From Microbulbifer donghaiensis (GTDB lineage Bacteria; Pseudomonadota; Gammaproteobacteria; Pseudomonadales; Cellvibrionaceae), in NCBI RefSeq assembly GCF_900129095.1, contig NZ_FQVA01000005.1, forward strand, positions 1-64,000: 64,000 nt of DNA, given 5' to 3'. Of the stretch, positions 35,750 to 46,021 are shown piece after piece; within the stretch, counting starts at the first letter, position 1, and each line of letters begins with the position of its first letter. Both the position numbers and the translations under genes were made by a program. The notes beneath the pieces are model-generated. The model ran no database searches, had not been told where the DNA came from, and was given only the letters and a program-made list of their open reading frames with translations.

Positions 35750-36810
35750 AGACCTGCCAGCTCCACGGCTTCGCTACCCGCGGCTGCGCTTTCGATGCTG
35801 CCGATCACGAAAGCGTCTTCACCCAGCTTCTGCAGGGTTGCCAGCGCCGCTTCGGCAGCATTGGCCGGCACACAGATCACCATGCCCACCCCGCAGTTAA
35901 AGGTGCGGTACATTTCCCGCCCATCGATATTGCCGGTATCGCGCAGCCAGCGGAAGACCGGTGGCAGCTCCCAGCTGCTGACGTCGATGCGGGCGCAGGC
36001 GCCCTCCGGCAGGACGCGCGGCAGGTTTTCCAGCAGGCCACCTCCGGTGATATGACTGAGGGCGTTGACCTGAGTGCTCTTCATCAGTTCGAGCAGGTTC
36101 TTTACGTAAATGCGCGTCGGCGCCATCAGGGCTTTTGCCAGTGTGACACCGGCCCCAGAATCCTGTGGTAAGAGTTGCTGCAGGTCGGCGTCGCTGATCT
36201 CCACAACCTTGCGGATCAGTGAGTAGCCGTTGGAGTGGGGGCCGCTGGAGGCGAGGCCGATCAGTACGTCGCCGGTCTGCACCTTGCTGCCGTCGATGAT
36301 TTCGGACTTTTCCACCACGCCGACGCAGAAGCCGGCCAGATCGTAGTCATCGCCCTCATACATGCCGGGCATTTCCGCGGTCTCACCGCCCACCAGCGCG
36401 CAGCCGGCCAGTTCGCAGCCCTGGCCAATGCCGGAAACCACTTCGGCGGCTATGTCCACGTTCAGCTTGCCGGTGGCGTAGTAATCGAGGAAGAACAGCG
36501 GTTCCGCACCGGCGACCACCAGGTCATTCACGCACATGGCGACCAGGTCGATGCCGATACTGTCGTGAATGCCGAGGTCCATCGCCAGGCGCAGTTTGGT
36601 ACCCACGCCATCGGTGCCGGATACCAGCACCGGCTCCCTGTAGCCGCTGGGCAGCTCACAGAGGGCGCCGAATCCGCCCAGTCCGCCCATCACTTCCGGG
36701 CGGGCAGTGCGCTTGGCGACATGCTTGATACGCTCCACCAGGGCGTTGCCCGCGTCAATATCGACACCGGCGTCTTTATAGGAAAGGGACTGGGGCTTGG
36801 AATCGCTCAT
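35746..36810 (-). CDS. purM: Phosphoribosylformylglycinamidine cyclo-ligase
   Basis: 354 residues. PurM makes AIR from FGAM with ATP. Marker segments: [20 protein letters not shown] near the N terminus, [47 protein letters not shown] and [17 protein letters not shown]. The next gene upstream is divergent (DUF2066), a widespread gammaproteobacterial arrangement purMN / DUF2066-hda. A TAGAAT -10-like hexamer is at 36845-36850 on the minus strand. Confidence 0.96.
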   Translation of the reverse strand: MSDSKPQSLSYKDAGVDIDAGNALVERIKHVAKRTARPEVMGGLGGFGALCELPSGYREPVLVSGTDGVGTKLRLAMDLGIHDSIGIDLVAMCVNDLVVAGAEPLFFLDYYATGKLNVDIAAEVVSGIGQGCELAGCALVGGETAEMPGMYEGDDYDLAGFCVGVVEKSEIIDGSKVQTGDVLIGLASSGPHSNGYSLIRKVVEISDADLQQLLPQDSGAGVTLAKALMAPTRIYVKNLLELMKSTQVNALSHITGGGLLENLPRVLPEGACARIDVSSWELPPVFRWLRDTGNIDGREMYRTFNCGVGMVICVPANAAEAALATLQKLGEDAFVIGSIESAAAGSEAVELAGL

Positions 36811-37179
36811 GATTCATCCTGCGCTGGAGATTTAGAGGGCGCGTATTCTAGTGGAAATTTGCCCGATTGTGCGAATAGGCCGGTATTTCTCGCAAATCCC
36901 CCTACTGCTCTGGATCCACCTCGCTGTGGGAGTTTGCGAGAAATGCGGGCCAGGTACTGGGAGAAATACCCGACACTGATACAATAGCCCCAAATTTGGC
37001 CGAGCCCCGCACCTTTGGCGCCTGGCGCCGCGGAATCGGCCGCTTCCACAGATTGGGGCGGGAGGGCGCGAAAAACCATCCTGGCACGCGTGGTGGACGG
37101 GTATCCGTTACCGGTCCCGCGCGCCTTGGGGCGTATTCGCACCTTCCAGTCCACTAGAGAGGTTTTGGGGAGAAATCCG
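36811..37179. other. Intergenic region between divergent purM and DUF2066
   Basis: No gene seen. Candidate -10 boxes: TAGAAT on the minus strand (36845-36850, for purM) and TACAAT on the plus strand (36980-36985, for DUF2066-hda); neither has a good -35. Confidence 0.5.
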
Positions 37180-38277
37180 ATGCATAAGCTGCTGCGGCAC
37201 GGGTTGGTGTTACCGGCACTGGCACTGTTGCTGGGCGTACTGGTTCTGCCGGCCCAGGCGCGTGTCATACCGGACCTGTACGAAGTCGTAGAGGCGGTCC
37301 CGAGCCGCGGTACCACCGACCGCGCCGCGGCCAGCAGTCGCGGCCTGGAGCGGGTTTTTGTGCGAGTCACCGGCGACGCGGCGATCGGCAGCAATCCCCA
37401 GTTGCGGCCGGTGCTGCAACAGGCCCAGCGGTATGTGCAGGGGTTCCGCTACTCCAGCGAAGATAACCAGCTGTATCTGCACCTTTCCTTTGATCCCCAG
37501 GCGGTGTCCGATCAGGTGCACAAGCTGCATCTGCCCATGTGGCCGAATAACCGCCCGGGCACGCTGGTGTGGATGGCTGTAGACACGTTGCAGGGTGGCC
37601 GCGCCGCGCTGCGCGAGGAAGACGCTCCGGAACTCTTCGCCGCCATGGACGCCATGGCCATAGAGCGCGGCTTGCCGGTGGATTTCCCGGTGATGGACCT
37701 GAATGACCAGCGCAATATGCCGCTGGGCAACCTGTGGGCCCAGGATGAACGTGCCGCCGAGCGCGCCGGGGTGCGCTATAACCCGGACGCGACGCTGATG
37801 GGGCGTGTGCTGCAGGCGTCGGGGCAACGCTGGCAGGCCAACTGGCTGCTGATTCACGGTGGTCGCAGTTACGCGTTCGACGCCAGCGGCAACTCCCTGG
37901 AAGAGGTCGCCCTGCGCGGTATTGACGAGGCGGCAAACCTGCTGGCGCAGCGCTACGCCGTGCGCCCGGAAAGTGACAGCGGCCCGCGGAGCGCGGTCAT
38001 CGTCGAATTGTCGGGTGTCGACAGTTTTGCCGACTACACCGAGGCCTCCGCCTATTTGCAGGGACTGGCCCAGGTCAGCAGCGCCGACCTGCTGTCGGTG
38101 AAAGCCGACCGCATGCGCGTGGCGCTGACCACCTCGGCGCATATGCAGAACCTGCGCGATGCTCTGGCCCTGAATCGCAAGCTGCAGGCCGAGGCAGAGG
38201 GTGAGTCCATCGACCTGACCGGCTACCGCGCGCCATTGGGCAGCGCCGAAAATCCGTTGCGTTACCGCTGGCACTGA
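37180..38277 (+). CDS. DUF2066 domain exported protein
   Basis: 365 residues from the ATG at 37180, preceded by GGGGAGA; the frame is open upstream but unsupported. A signal peptide (LVLPALALLLGVLVLPAQA) ends at about residue 27. The DUF2066 signature is YEVVEAVPSRGTTDRAAASS, then LERVFVRVTGDAAIGSNPQL and FRYSSEDNQLYLHLSFDP. The family is periplasmic and uncharacterised. The stop is one base before the hda ATG, so the two are probably co-translated. Confidence 0.85.
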   Translation: MHKLLRHGLVLPALALLLGVLVLPAQARVIPDLYEVVEAVPSRGTTDRAAASSRGLERVFVRVTGDAAIGSNPQLRPVLQQAQRYVQGFRYSSEDNQLYLHLSFDPQAVSDQVHKLHLPMWPNNRPGTLVWMAVDTLQGGRAALREEDAPELFAAMDAMAIERGLPVDFPVMDLNDQRNMPLGNLWAQDERAAERAGVRYNPDATLMGRVLQASGQRWQANWLLIHGGRSYAFDASGNSLEEVALRGIDEAANLLAQRYAVRPESDSGPRSAVIVELSGVDSFADYTEASAYLQGLAQVSSADLLSVKADRMRVALTTSAHMQNLRDALALNRKLQAEAEGESIDLTGYRAPLGSAENPLRYRWH

Positions 38278-38278
38278 G

Positions 38279-39004
38279 ATGACAACGCCGCAACAGTTGC
38301 CGCTGGGTGTATCCCTGCGGGATGACGCCACCTTCGACAACTTCTATCTGTCCGATTCAGATCCCAATCGGCAGGTTGTGGCGCTGCTGCAGTCTTTCGC
38401 CAGTGGCGAAAACCCCGAGCCGGTGATCTATCTCTGGGGGGAGGCTGGCAGTGGCGTCAGCCATCTGTTGCAGTCGGTGTGTCAGAGTGCCGAATCCAGT
38501 GGCCGCTCTTTCCAGTATCTGCCGCTGGCCGATTTGCTGGGAAAGGGGCAGGCGATGGATCCGGCGGTCATACTCGATGGCCTGGAACAGCTGGAGCTGG
38601 TGTGTATCGACGACCTGCACCTGCTCGAAGGCCATCCGCAGTGGCAGACAGCCCTGTTCCATCTCTATAACCGCGTCAAGGACGGCGGGCACCAGCTGTT
38701 ACTGGGAGCGCGCAAGTCACCCCGCGGTCTCGACGTCGCGCTGGCGGACCTGCAGTCGCGCCTGCAGTGGGCGCTGGTTTTTCAGCTGCAACCGTTGGAC
38801 GACAGCGACAAGGTCGCGGCCCTGCGCCGGCGCAGCCGCCTGCGCGGCTTCGATCTGCCGGAGGATGTGGCGCAATACATTCTGCACCGGGCCCCGCGCG
38901 ACACTCGCGCACTGTTTCTGTGCCTGGAGCAACTGGATCGGGCGTCGCTGATGGCCAAGCGCAAGATCACCATTCCCTTCGTCAAGCAGGTGCTGAATAT
39001 CTGA
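38279..39004 (+). CDS. hda: DnaA regulatory inactivator Hda
   Basis: 241 residues. Hda stimulates ATP hydrolysis on DnaA with the beta clamp, limiting re-initiation. An N-terminal clamp-binding stretch (QQLPLGVSL) precedes the AAA+ core; the P-loop is GEAGSGVSHLL, the variant without Lys-Thr typical of Hda; Walker B is LVCIDDLHLLEG, and the sensor/arginine region is FQLQPLDDSDKVAALRRRS. It follows DUF2066 by one base. Confidence 0.92.
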   Translation: MTTPQQLPLGVSLRDDATFDNFYLSDSDPNRQVVALLQSFASGENPEPVIYLWGEAGSGVSHLLQSVCQSAESSGRSFQYLPLADLLGKGQAMDPAVILDGLEQLELVCIDDLHLLEGHPQWQTALFHLYNRVKDGGHQLLLGARKSPRGLDVALADLQSRLQWALVFQLQPLDDSDKVAALRRRSRLRGFDLPEDVAQYILHRAPRDTRALFLCLEQLDRASLMAKRKITIPFVKQVLNI

Positions 39005-39386
39005 TTTTGCGAATCCGGGGCTCGCTAATATCTGAGGGGGTCGCTAACCGGCTGGATTTGCACCTGCCACCGACTTGCGGCGATATACACCGCAACTGAC
39101 TCCGCTCTTCTGCCAAGCGGCGCTCTCCGTTTACCTATCCATTGCGCGCCTGGCGCTTGTGCCGTTCACCGGCGTTATCCGCAGCGCCCCGAATCCTCCT
39201 CCGAAGCAACGCGTTACCTCGGGTCCTGCGCTATGTTGGGTAGGCGCGCTGTGCACACCTGTGCCTGCATCCTGGTGGACCTGGAGCCGGCGCTCACTGC
39301 CCGTCAGTGAAAACACGACACCGCGCAGGCAATGAGGCCGCGGTAATGCCCGCACACAATCACTTTCGCGTAGATCGACTGCAAAG
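39005..39386. other. Intergenic region before the mannonate dehydratase gene
   Basis: 382 bases without a convincing gene on either strand. A small dyad TCACTG-cccgt-CAGTGA sits near 39292-39308. It presumably carries the hda 3' end and the manD promoter; I could not pick a clear promoter or operator. Confidence 0.5.
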
Positions 39387-40595
39387 ATGAAAATAATCGG
39401 CGGCAGGGTGGTCGTCACCTGCCCGGGTAGAAATTTTGTCACCCTAAAAGTGGAAACCGACGAGGGTATTTACGGCATTGGCGACGCGACGCTGAACGGC
39501 CGGGAACAGGCGGTGGTGGCCTATCTGCAGGAGCATGTCATTCCCTGCCTGGTTGGCCGCGATCCCCAGCAGATCGAGGATGCCTGGCAGTACTTATATC
39601 GGGGCGCCTACTGGCGTCGCGGCCCGGTAACCATGTGTGCGATCGCCGCGGTGGATACCGCCCTGTGGGATATCAAGGCCAAGGCTGCAGGGCTGCCCCT
39701 CTACCAGCTGCTCGGCGGGCGGTCGCGCGACGGGGTGATGGTCTACGGGCACGCCAACGGCGGTGACATCGAGGAGACCGCCGATGAGGTGGCCAAATAT
39801 ATCGCCTTGGGCTATCGCGCCGTGCGCGCCCAGAGCGGTGTTCCGGGACTGGCGTCAACCTATGGCGTGGCCCGGGACAAAATGTTCTATGAGCCGGCCG
39901 ATACCGGCCTGCCGACCGAAAATATCTGGTCCTCGGAAAAGTACCTTCGGCATATCCCGGCGCTGTTTGACAAGCTGCGTGACAGGTTCGGTTTTGAATG
40001 CCATCTGCTGCACGATGTGCACCACCGCCTGACTCCGATCGAGGCCGCACGCCTCGGCAAGGATCTCGAGACCTATCGGCTGTTCTGGCTCGAGGACGCC
40101 GTTACCTGCGAAAACCAGGAAAGTTTCCGGTTGATCCGCCGGCACACCACCACGCCGCTGGCAGTGGGGGAGGTGTTCAATTCGATCCATGATTGCCGGC
40201 AACTGATCAGTGAGCAGCTGATCGACTATATCCGCACTTCGGTGGTGCACGCGGGTGGCATAACCCATCTGCGCCGTATTGCCGCGCTGGCCGAGCTGTT
40301 CCACGTGCGCACCGGCTGCCACGGCGCCACCGACCTGTCCCCGGTATGCCTGGGGGCGGCGCTGCATTTCGATACCTGGGTGCCGAACTTTGGCATTCAG
40401 GAATATATGCGTCACACCGAAGCCACTGACGAGGTGTTTCCGCACAGCTATCACTTCGCCGATGGTTACCTGTATGTGGGAGAAGCGCCGGGTCACGGCG
40501 TGGACATCGATGAAACCCTGGCCGCCAGATATCCCTACCGGCGCGCCTTCCTGCCGGTGAACCGCTTGGAAGACGGCACCATGTTCAACTGGTAG
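39387..40595 (+). CDS. manD: D-mannonate dehydratase (enolase superfamily)
   Basis: 402 residues. The metal ligands D210, E236 and E262 and the acid/base residues R147, Y159 and H212 sit at exactly the numbers reported for the well-studied Novosphingobium ManD, and the surrounding sequence is colinear. It would dehydrate D-mannonate to 2-keto-3-deoxy-D-gluconate in the catabolism of uronic acids such as alginate- or pectin-derived sugars. The RspA-like name is often given to relatives. No uronate transporter or kdg genes are in the window. An alginate-export-like porin lies 8 kb away, perhaps coincidentally. Confidence 0.9.
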   Translation: MKIIGGRVVVTCPGRNFVTLKVETDEGIYGIGDATLNGREQAVVAYLQEHVIPCLVGRDPQQIEDAWQYLYRGAYWRRGPVTMCAIAAVDTALWDIKAKAAGLPLYQLLGGRSRDGVMVYGHANGGDIEETADEVAKYIALGYRAVRAQSGVPGLASTYGVARDKMFYEPADTGLPTENIWSSEKYLRHIPALFDKLRDRFGFECHLLHDVHHRLTPIEAARLGKDLETYRLFWLEDAVTCENQESFRLIRRHTTTPLAVGEVFNSIHDCRQLISEQLIDYIRTSVVHAGGITHLRRIAALAELFHVRTGCHGATDLSPVCLGAALHFDTWVPNFGIQEYMRHTEATDEVFPHSYHFADGYLYVGEAPGHGVDIDETLAARYPYRRAFLPVNRLEDGTMFNW

Positions 40596-40840
40596 CAAGC
40601 GATGCTTCGCATTGCCAGTAGCGGTGCGGTGATGATCGAGCCGTCACCGCCGGCCCCCTCGCGGCAGTGGCAGAAGAGGGGCGCCCGGCGCCGCTAGTCA
40701 CGGGGCATCCCGGCACAGCACCATTGTCGATCGATCTTTGACCGATGGCGCGCGGATTCTGTAGAGTCTGAGGATACTAAATCGGCACCGAAGTCTGCCG
40801 AGACATGTACCCCAGTTTCCTCAAAGGCGGCAAGCCAGCA

Positions 40841-42094
40841 ATGTGTGACACGCAAATAATAAAAAAATCCGGCGAAACCTGGTTTGCCAAAAACAGCGAC
40901 CGCGAGCCCGGAGAGGCGCAGATCGTCTGCTTTATTCCGCCGGTGTCGGCGGACCGCAGCAAGGAGGTGCGCACCACCTATATCTCCATTCCCCAGGTGC
41001 CGGAGCGATTCGGCATGATACTGTCCAAGCCGGCCTGGATCTGGGGCGCCGAGATCGGCGTCAACGAGCGCGGTGTGGCGATTGGCAACGAGGCGGTTTT
41101 CACGCGACTGGTGGCCAGGAAAGGCAGTGCGTTGCTGGGTATGGACCTGTTGCGGCTGGGGCTCGAGCGCGGCGCCACGGCGCGCCAGGCACTGAATGTC
41201 ATCACCGCTCTATTGGAAGCCCACGGACAGGGGGGCGCCGCTGGCTACCGCGATAAATCCTTTCGCTACGACAACAGTTTTATCATCGCCGACAGCAACG
41301 AGGGCTGGGTGCTGGAGACGGCGGGACGCCACTGGGTGGCCAAACGCGTCGATGGATGTGCGGCGATTTCCAATGCGCTGTCGATTGGCGCGGAGTTCGA
41401 TCTCAGTTCCGAGAGCCTGTCGGGGCATATTGAAACGGCGGGCGACCTGGCCTTCAATTTCGCGCGCAGGTTCGATACCCGTTTTATGAAATTGATGGGG
41501 CGTGCGTCAGAGCGCCGTCGCGCGAGCCTGGATTCCCTCGCGGCCATCGAGGAGCCGTCCGTCGCAGCCTTGGCGGCGAGCCTGCGCCGTCATCACTGCG
41601 ACGGCGAAGAGTTTTCCCGTTTCAGCAATCGCGACCTGTGCATGCACGCAGCGGGCATCACTCGGCCGAGCCAGACCTGCGGTTCCATGATTGTCCGGCT
41701 CGCCACGGGCGCAGTGCCGCGGGTGTGGGTGACGGGTACATCCGCGCCTTGCCTGTCTCTGTTCCAGCCGGTGGACTTCTCCACAGCAAGCGGGCTGGTT
41801 TTCCCTGTGGACGGCGAGGTTCGGCAGAGCCCGTGGTTCCGTTTCGAACGAGTACATCGGCGGGCATTGCACGACCGCGATTTTCGCACGCAACTGCGCG
41901 AGGACAGGGATCGCGTGGAAAGGCAGTTGATGGATGCGATGGAGGCGGGGCGCGGTGTCGCCGCGGTCAGTGAAATTGCGGAGTCCTGGCACCAGCGCTG
42001 GAGCGCGCGGGCTGCGCAGTGCGCGCCGGACTATCGCTGGTATTCCGCCTACGATCGCTACTGGAAAAAACTCAGCCGTCTCGACGCGCTGTAA
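40841..42094 (+). CDS. Secernin-type Ntn hydrolase (peptidase C69 family)
   Basis: 417 residues. The start at 40841 (MCDT) is decided by the chemistry: Cys2 is the N-terminal nucleophile exposed after Met removal or autoprocessing in the C69/secernin family. The next conserved block FAKNSDREPGEAQ (residues about 15-27) is diagnostic, as are GAEIGVNERGVAIGNEAV and SGLVFPVDG. Members act as dipeptidases or amidohydrolases in the cytoplasm; no signal peptide is present. It runs into the convergent beta-CASP gene with four bases between stops. Confidence 0.85.
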   Translation: MCDTQIIKKSGETWFAKNSDREPGEAQIVCFIPPVSADRSKEVRTTYISIPQVPERFGMILSKPAWIWGAEIGVNERGVAIGNEAVFTRLVARKGSALLGMDLLRLGLERGATARQALNVITALLEAHGQGGAAGYRDKSFRYDNSFIIADSNEGWVLETAGRHWVAKRVDGCAAISNALSIGAEFDLSSESLSGHIETAGDLAFNFARRFDTRFMKLMGRASERRRASLDSLAAIEEPSVAALAASLRRHHCDGEEFSRFSNRDLCMHAAGITRPSQTCGSMIVRLATGAVPRVWVTGTSAPCLSLFQPVDFSTASGLVFPVDGEVRQSPWFRFERVHRRALHDRDFRTQLREDRDRVERQLMDAMEAGRGVAAVSEIAESWHQRWSARAAQCAPDYRWYSAYDRYWKKLSRLDAL

Positions 42095-42098
42095 GCGT

Positions 42099-43454
42099 TT
42101 ATAAATGCAGTACCTGGCGGTACTCGGCGACCACCGGATGGAATTTGGTGTGCTCCTTGAGATAAAAACGCAGTGCATCCGCCGCGTCCGGTTCGCCGTG
42201 CACCAGCTGGATGGGCGTCTCCGCCTGCATCTTTGACTGCTGCAGCCAGTCGCATAATTCACCGTAGTCTGCGTGGGCCGACAGGCCTTCGATCATCTCG
42301 ATTCTCGCCTTGCACGGTACCTGTTCGCCGTGAATCTTCACCGATAGTCCACCGCCACTCAGCAGCGCGCCGCGAGTACCGCCAGCCTGGTAGCCGGTAA
42401 ACAGCAGGGTGGTGCGATGATTCGGCAGCAGTCGCTTCATATGGTGCAATATGCGCCCACCGGTAGCCATGCCGCTGCCGGCGATGATGATGTGCGGATA
42501 GCGAATATCCTCCAGCGCCTTGGAATCCGCCACGCTGTGGGTGTAGGTGATGCCGCGCTGCATGCGCTGACAGTCTTCCGGCGTCAGGCGGTGCTGATCG
42601 GCGTAGCGGCAGTAAATGTCGGATACGTCGATGGCCATGGGACTGTCGAGGAAAATGGGCAGTTCCGGAATTGCGCCGCGATCGATCAGCGTGACCAGCA
42701 GATGTTGCAGGGCCTGTGCTCGCCCCACGGCAAAACTCGGAATGAGTAGCACGCCGCCATTGCTAACCGTGTCGTTAATAATCTCTGCCAGCTGTGCGGG
42801 AATATCCACTTGCGGGTGCAGGCGATCGCCGTAGGTGGACTCGAGCAGTAATAAGTCGAGTTCCGGCAGCGGCTGTGGCGGCCGCATGATCAGGTCGTGG
42901 GGGCGACCGACGTCGCCGGAAAAGCCGACGCGGACACCGCTGTTTTCGAGAATTGCACTGCCTGCGCCGAGAATGTGTCCCGCGGACTGCAGGTGGATGC
43001 GGCTGTTGCCGACCGCAAATTGCTCGCCGAAATCGACCGGCTGGAAAAGCTCCAGGCAGCGCTCTGCGGTTTCGCCGTCGTAGAGTGGTTCCGGTCGCGC
43101 ATGTTTACCCAATTTGTGCCGGGCATAGAACAGTGCGTCTTCTTCCTGGATGCGGCCGCTGTCCGGCAGCAGGATGCCACATAGATCGCGGGTGGCATGG
43201 TGGCAATAGACCGGGCCGCGATAGCCCTGCTGGTACAGCCGCGGGATATAGCCGGAGTGGTCGATATGCGCGTGAGTCAGTACGACGGCGTCGAGTTTTT
43301 CGATGGCAAACGCCTGGGGTTGCCAGTTGCGCTCGCGCAGCCACTTGTACCCCTGAAACAGCCCGCAGTCGACGAGAAAGCTGTACTGTCCGTCCTCCAC
43401 CAGAAATTTCGAGCCGGTGACCGTCTGGGTTGCGCCGAGAAATATCAGTTTCAT
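42099..43454 (-). CDS. Beta-CASP metallo-beta-lactamase-fold nuclease
   Basis: 451 residues, start at 43454 (MKLIFLGATQTVTGSKF). Zinc motif HAHIDHSG (about residues 57-64), the phosphodiesterase block GFSGDVGRPHD, the beta-CASP insert (DSPMAIDVSDIYCRY) and its motif SGMATGGRILHHM, then the RMMBL-type C terminus (KARIEMIEGLSAHADYGEL, with the final His-Ala-Asp). Relatives are 3'-mRNA-processing-like RNases and exonucleases. It ends the operon begun by the phosphorylase and PRPP-synthetase homologues, 25 bases downstream of the latter. Confidence 0.87.
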   Translation of the reverse strand: MKLIFLGATQTVTGSKFLVEDGQYSFLVDCGLFQGYKWLRERNWQPQAFAIEKLDAVVLTHAHIDHSGYIPRLYQQGYRGPVYCHHATRDLCGILLPDSGRIQEEDALFYARHKLGKHARPEPLYDGETAERCLELFQPVDFGEQFAVGNSRIHLQSAGHILGAGSAILENSGVRVGFSGDVGRPHDLIMRPPQPLPELDLLLLESTYGDRLHPQVDIPAQLAEIINDTVSNGGVLLIPSFAVGRAQALQHLLVTLIDRGAIPELPIFLDSPMAIDVSDIYCRYADQHRLTPEDCQRMQRGITYTHSVADSKALEDIRYPHIIIAGSGMATGGRILHHMKRLLPNHRTTLLFTGYQAGGTRGALLSGGGLSVKIHGEQVPCKARIEMIEGLSAHADYGELCDWLQQSKMQAETPIQLVHGEPDAADALRFYLKEHTKFHPVVAEYRQVLHL

Positions 43455-43479
43455 AGGCTCAGGTTCCATAGCGAGTGTT

Positions 43480-44385
43480 TTAGGTGTGCGCGCTAGCCAG
43501 CATTTCGTGGATCGGTTCCAGCAGCAGCGGGCTCAGGTCGATTGCCGGCGACTGTCCGGGGATGCTGTTGCTGACAATCAGGTTGCGCAGGCCGGCGTTG
43601 AGGAGCTGTTGCCTGGCGTCGCCGGCAAAGATTCCGTGCACGGACATACAGTCGATAGCAGAAAATCCGGCGCTCTTCAGTTCGCTAATCGTCTGCAGAA
43701 TCGTGTGGCCACTGGATATCACGTCGTCGACGATTAGCGCACTGTGCAGTGCCGCCTGCTCATTGGTGATGTCCGGTAACTTCACTGTGACGTCGCGATC
43801 ACCGCGGCGCTCCTTGCGTCCGACGATAAACGGCAGACCGCTTTTTGCCGCGATCCCTTCGACCCACTGGCGGCTCTCGGCGTCCGGTCCCACTAATAGG
43901 CAGGCCTCGCCGCGCCGGCTGAGCCACTCCGCCAGTGCCGGCGCGCCGGCCAGGACGCGGGTGGGGATGGAGTAAATTTCCGCGAGGCTGTGATAGCGGT
44001 GCAGGTGCGGGTCCACGGTAATCATCCAGTCCATTTCCTGCGAAATCCACCGCGCGAACAGTCGCGAAGTCAGTGCCTCACCGGTATGAAAGCGGCGATC
44101 CTGGCGCATGTAACAAAGGTAGGGCGCCACCAGCCCCACCGAGCGGGCGCCCAGTTCGCGCAGTGTGGCGGCGAGGAATTGCAGCGGCAGGAACTGGGAG
44201 TCGGCGCGGCTCAGGTCGGCGAGCACTATACAGTTGCGCCCGATCACTTCGCTGCCAACTCGCAGGTAACTTTCACCATCGGGAAAGTGGCGGTACTCGA
44301 GGTCCCCGGCCTCTGCCGGCAGTCCGTCGCAGAGCGGCTGGAACAGGGGCAGGGTAAGGTCGAGAGAAAAAAGTAACGGCATCAT
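43480..44385 (-). CDS. Ribose-phosphate pyrophosphokinase homologue
   Basis: 301 residues, a Prs-like protein but shorter and more divergent than the housekeeping enzyme (about 315 residues). The PRPP loop ALIVDDVISSGHTI and the ATP-side segment APYLCYMRQDRRFHTGEALT are intact; the pyrophosphate loop region (VGPDAESRQW) resembles the family's DKG stretch but with changes. It may make PRPP or act on ribose 1,5-bisphosphate supplied by the phosphorylase encoded upstream. Its ATG overlaps that gene's stop by four bases. A second, canonical prs is expected elsewhere in the genome. Confidence 0.82.
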   Translation of the reverse strand: MMPLLFSLDLTLPLFQPLCDGLPAEAGDLEYRHFPDGESYLRVGSEVIGRNCIVLADLSRADSQFLPLQFLAATLRELGARSVGLVAPYLCYMRQDRRFHTGEALTSRLFARWISQEMDWMITVDPHLHRYHSLAEIYSIPTRVLAGAPALAEWLSRRGEACLLVGPDAESRQWVEGIAAKSGLPFIVGRKERRGDRDVTVKLPDITNEQAALHSALIVDDVISSGHTILQTISELKSAGFSAIDCMSVHGIFAGDARQQLLNAGLRNLIVSNSIPGQSPAIDLSPLLLEPIHEMLASAHT

Positions 44386-45893
44386 TGTTCAATATCGATC
44401 TCAAACAGGTCGCGGTTCTGCCGGAAGTAATCCCGAGCGTAGGCCAGCTCGCCGGCGCTGTCCGCATACAGGGTGGCGAGTGGCTGGCCTGGAACAATCG
44501 AGTCGCCAACTTTGACGCGCAGGCGCAGCCCCGCAGCGGTGGACGAGGGCGCACCGGCGAGCTTGGCCAGCTGCGCCAGCCGGCGGTTGTCCATTTTCAG
44601 CAGGCGTCCCGCGTGCTTGGCGCGTAATTCGGAATGATAGTGGGCGTCAACAATTTCCTTGAGGCCGCCCTGAGCCCCACAGATGCGCCTGAACTGCTGC
44701 CACGCCTGGCCCGAATAGAGGATTTCCCGCGCCTGTTCCAGTGCGGCGGACTCGGAATCGCCGGAGTACATCGACAGCATCTGCCCGGCGAGATACAGCG
44801 CGCGCTCGGTGAGATCGCGCGGGGCATCGGCACTGTTCCGCAGTACGGCGAGCACGTCGCGCGCCTCCTCGGTCGGGCCTATGCCATTGCCGATGGTCTG
44901 GGTGCCGTCCGTTATCACGCAGCGAATCTGCAGTTGCAGTGCGGCGGCGACACCGTAGAACAGCTCCGCCAGTTTCTCCGCCTGGTCCAGGTCGCGCAGT
45001 TTGGCCGTGGGCCCGACCGGCATGTCGATCAATATGTGGTTGGAGCCGGCGGCGACCTTTTTTGACAGTACCGAGGCCACCAGCTGCCCCTCGCTGTCCA
45101 GGTCCAATGCGCGCTCGACGCGTATCAACAGGTCATCGGTGGGACTGAGCCCAACCTTGCCGCCGGCGGCAAGGCAGGCGCCGGTTTCGGTAACGACCCT
45201 TTTCAGCTGTTCGAGCGTCAGGTCCACCTCGGTCAGGACGTCCATGGTGTCCGCAGTGCCGGCGGGCGAGGTGATGGCGCGGGACGATGTCTTGGGAATC
45301 ATCAGGCCGGCGGTGCTCGCAATGGCGATGACGATCGGCGTGGTGCGATTGCCCGGCAGGCCGCCGACACAATGCTTGTCGAAAACGCGGTCCTGGCCGG
45401 GCCAGTGCAGCTGGTTGCCGGTATTGACCATGGCGCGAGTGAGGGCCGTAATCTCCGCCAGTGACAGGCGACCGCCAGCGCAGGCAGTCAGAAAGCTGGC
45501 GATCTCGATATCGGAATAAAACCGGCGGCCGATATCGTGAATGATGCTGTTGATTTCCAGCGCATTCAGCTCGTGACCGTAAATTTTCTTGCGCAGGGAG
45601 GACAGGGACCCCACCAGTGGCGCATGTCGCACGCGCACCGGCTGGCCTCTTTTCAGTCCAAGGTAGTGCCAGGCGCTGTCGGAAAAACCGATGTGGTTCG
45701 GCGGTAGCACCGATGGGTTGACGATATTGAGCGTGGCAATCAGGTTTTTATCACCGGTGAGGATCTGCAGGCGGGTATTGGCGGTAAAGCCCTCAGCGCG
45801 GCAGATATCGCATTCGCTGCGCATAAAGACGATCGGTTCCTCATGGGTGTCTATACCCAGGTAGAAAGCGTGCATCTGGCCCGATTTTGCCAT
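44382..45893 (-). CDS. AMP/thymidine phosphorylase-family protein
   Basis: 503 residues from the ATG at 45893 (MAKSGQMHAF). An N-terminal about 80-residue domain, as in archaeal AMP phosphorylase (DeoA-like type), precedes the phosphorylase core: DKHCVGGLPGNRTTPI (phosphate), then the substrate segment PKTSSRAITSPAGTADTMDV, and a C-terminal barrel-sandwich part (LRLRVKVGDSIVPGQPL). Archaeal enzymes phosphorolyse NMP to base and ribose 1,5-bisphosphate; bacterial thymidine phosphorylases lack the extra domain. It is the first gene of the operon with the Prs homologue and the beta-CASP nuclease. Substrate not proven. Confidence 0.85.
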   Translation of the reverse strand: MAKSGQMHAFYLGIDTHEEPIVFMRSECDICRAEGFTANTRLQILTGDKNLIATLNIVNPSVLPPNHIGFSDSAWHYLGLKRGQPVRVRHAPLVGSLSSLRKKIYGHELNALEINSIIHDIGRRFYSDIEIASFLTACAGGRLSLAEITALTRAMVNTGNQLHWPGQDRVFDKHCVGGLPGNRTTPIVIAIASTAGLMIPKTSSRAITSPAGTADTMDVLTEVDLTLEQLKRVVTETGACLAAGGKVGLSPTDDLLIRVERALDLDSEGQLVASVLSKKVAAGSNHILIDMPVGPTAKLRDLDQAEKLAELFYGVAAALQLQIRCVITDGTQTIGNGIGPTEEARDVLAVLRNSADAPRDLTERALYLAGQMLSMYSGDSESAALEQAREILYSGQAWQQFRRICGAQGGLKEIVDAHYHSELRAKHAGRLLKMDNRRLAQLAKLAGAPSSTAAGLRLRVKVGDSIVPGQPLATLYADSAGELAYARDYFRQNRDLFEIDIEQ

Positions 45894-45973
45894 CGATTGA
45901 TTCCGCTGTGATCGCCTGTTGCGCTGCGCAGAAGCACACATCGCAATATGGAATTTCCGGTTTGAGTCGAGCG

Positions 45974-46000
45974 GCTGCCACAATAATAAATTGTGGCAGC
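45974..46000. promoter_or_regulatory. 11-bp perfect inverted repeat between divergent genes
   Basis: GCTGCCACAAT, loop AATAA, ATTGTGGCAGC. It stands between the start of the phosphorylase-family gene (minus strand) and the universal stress gene (plus strand). A DNA operator or an mRNA hairpin are both possible; symmetry and position favour an operator. Confidence 0.6.
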
Positions 46001-46021
46001 TATGCCGGGTCCGAAAGGACT

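Noticed and set aside
42440-42460. Second copy of the TGGTGCAAT end of the 9216 element
   Set aside because: The match is only nine bases and lies in the beta-CASP coding sequence without a partner end.
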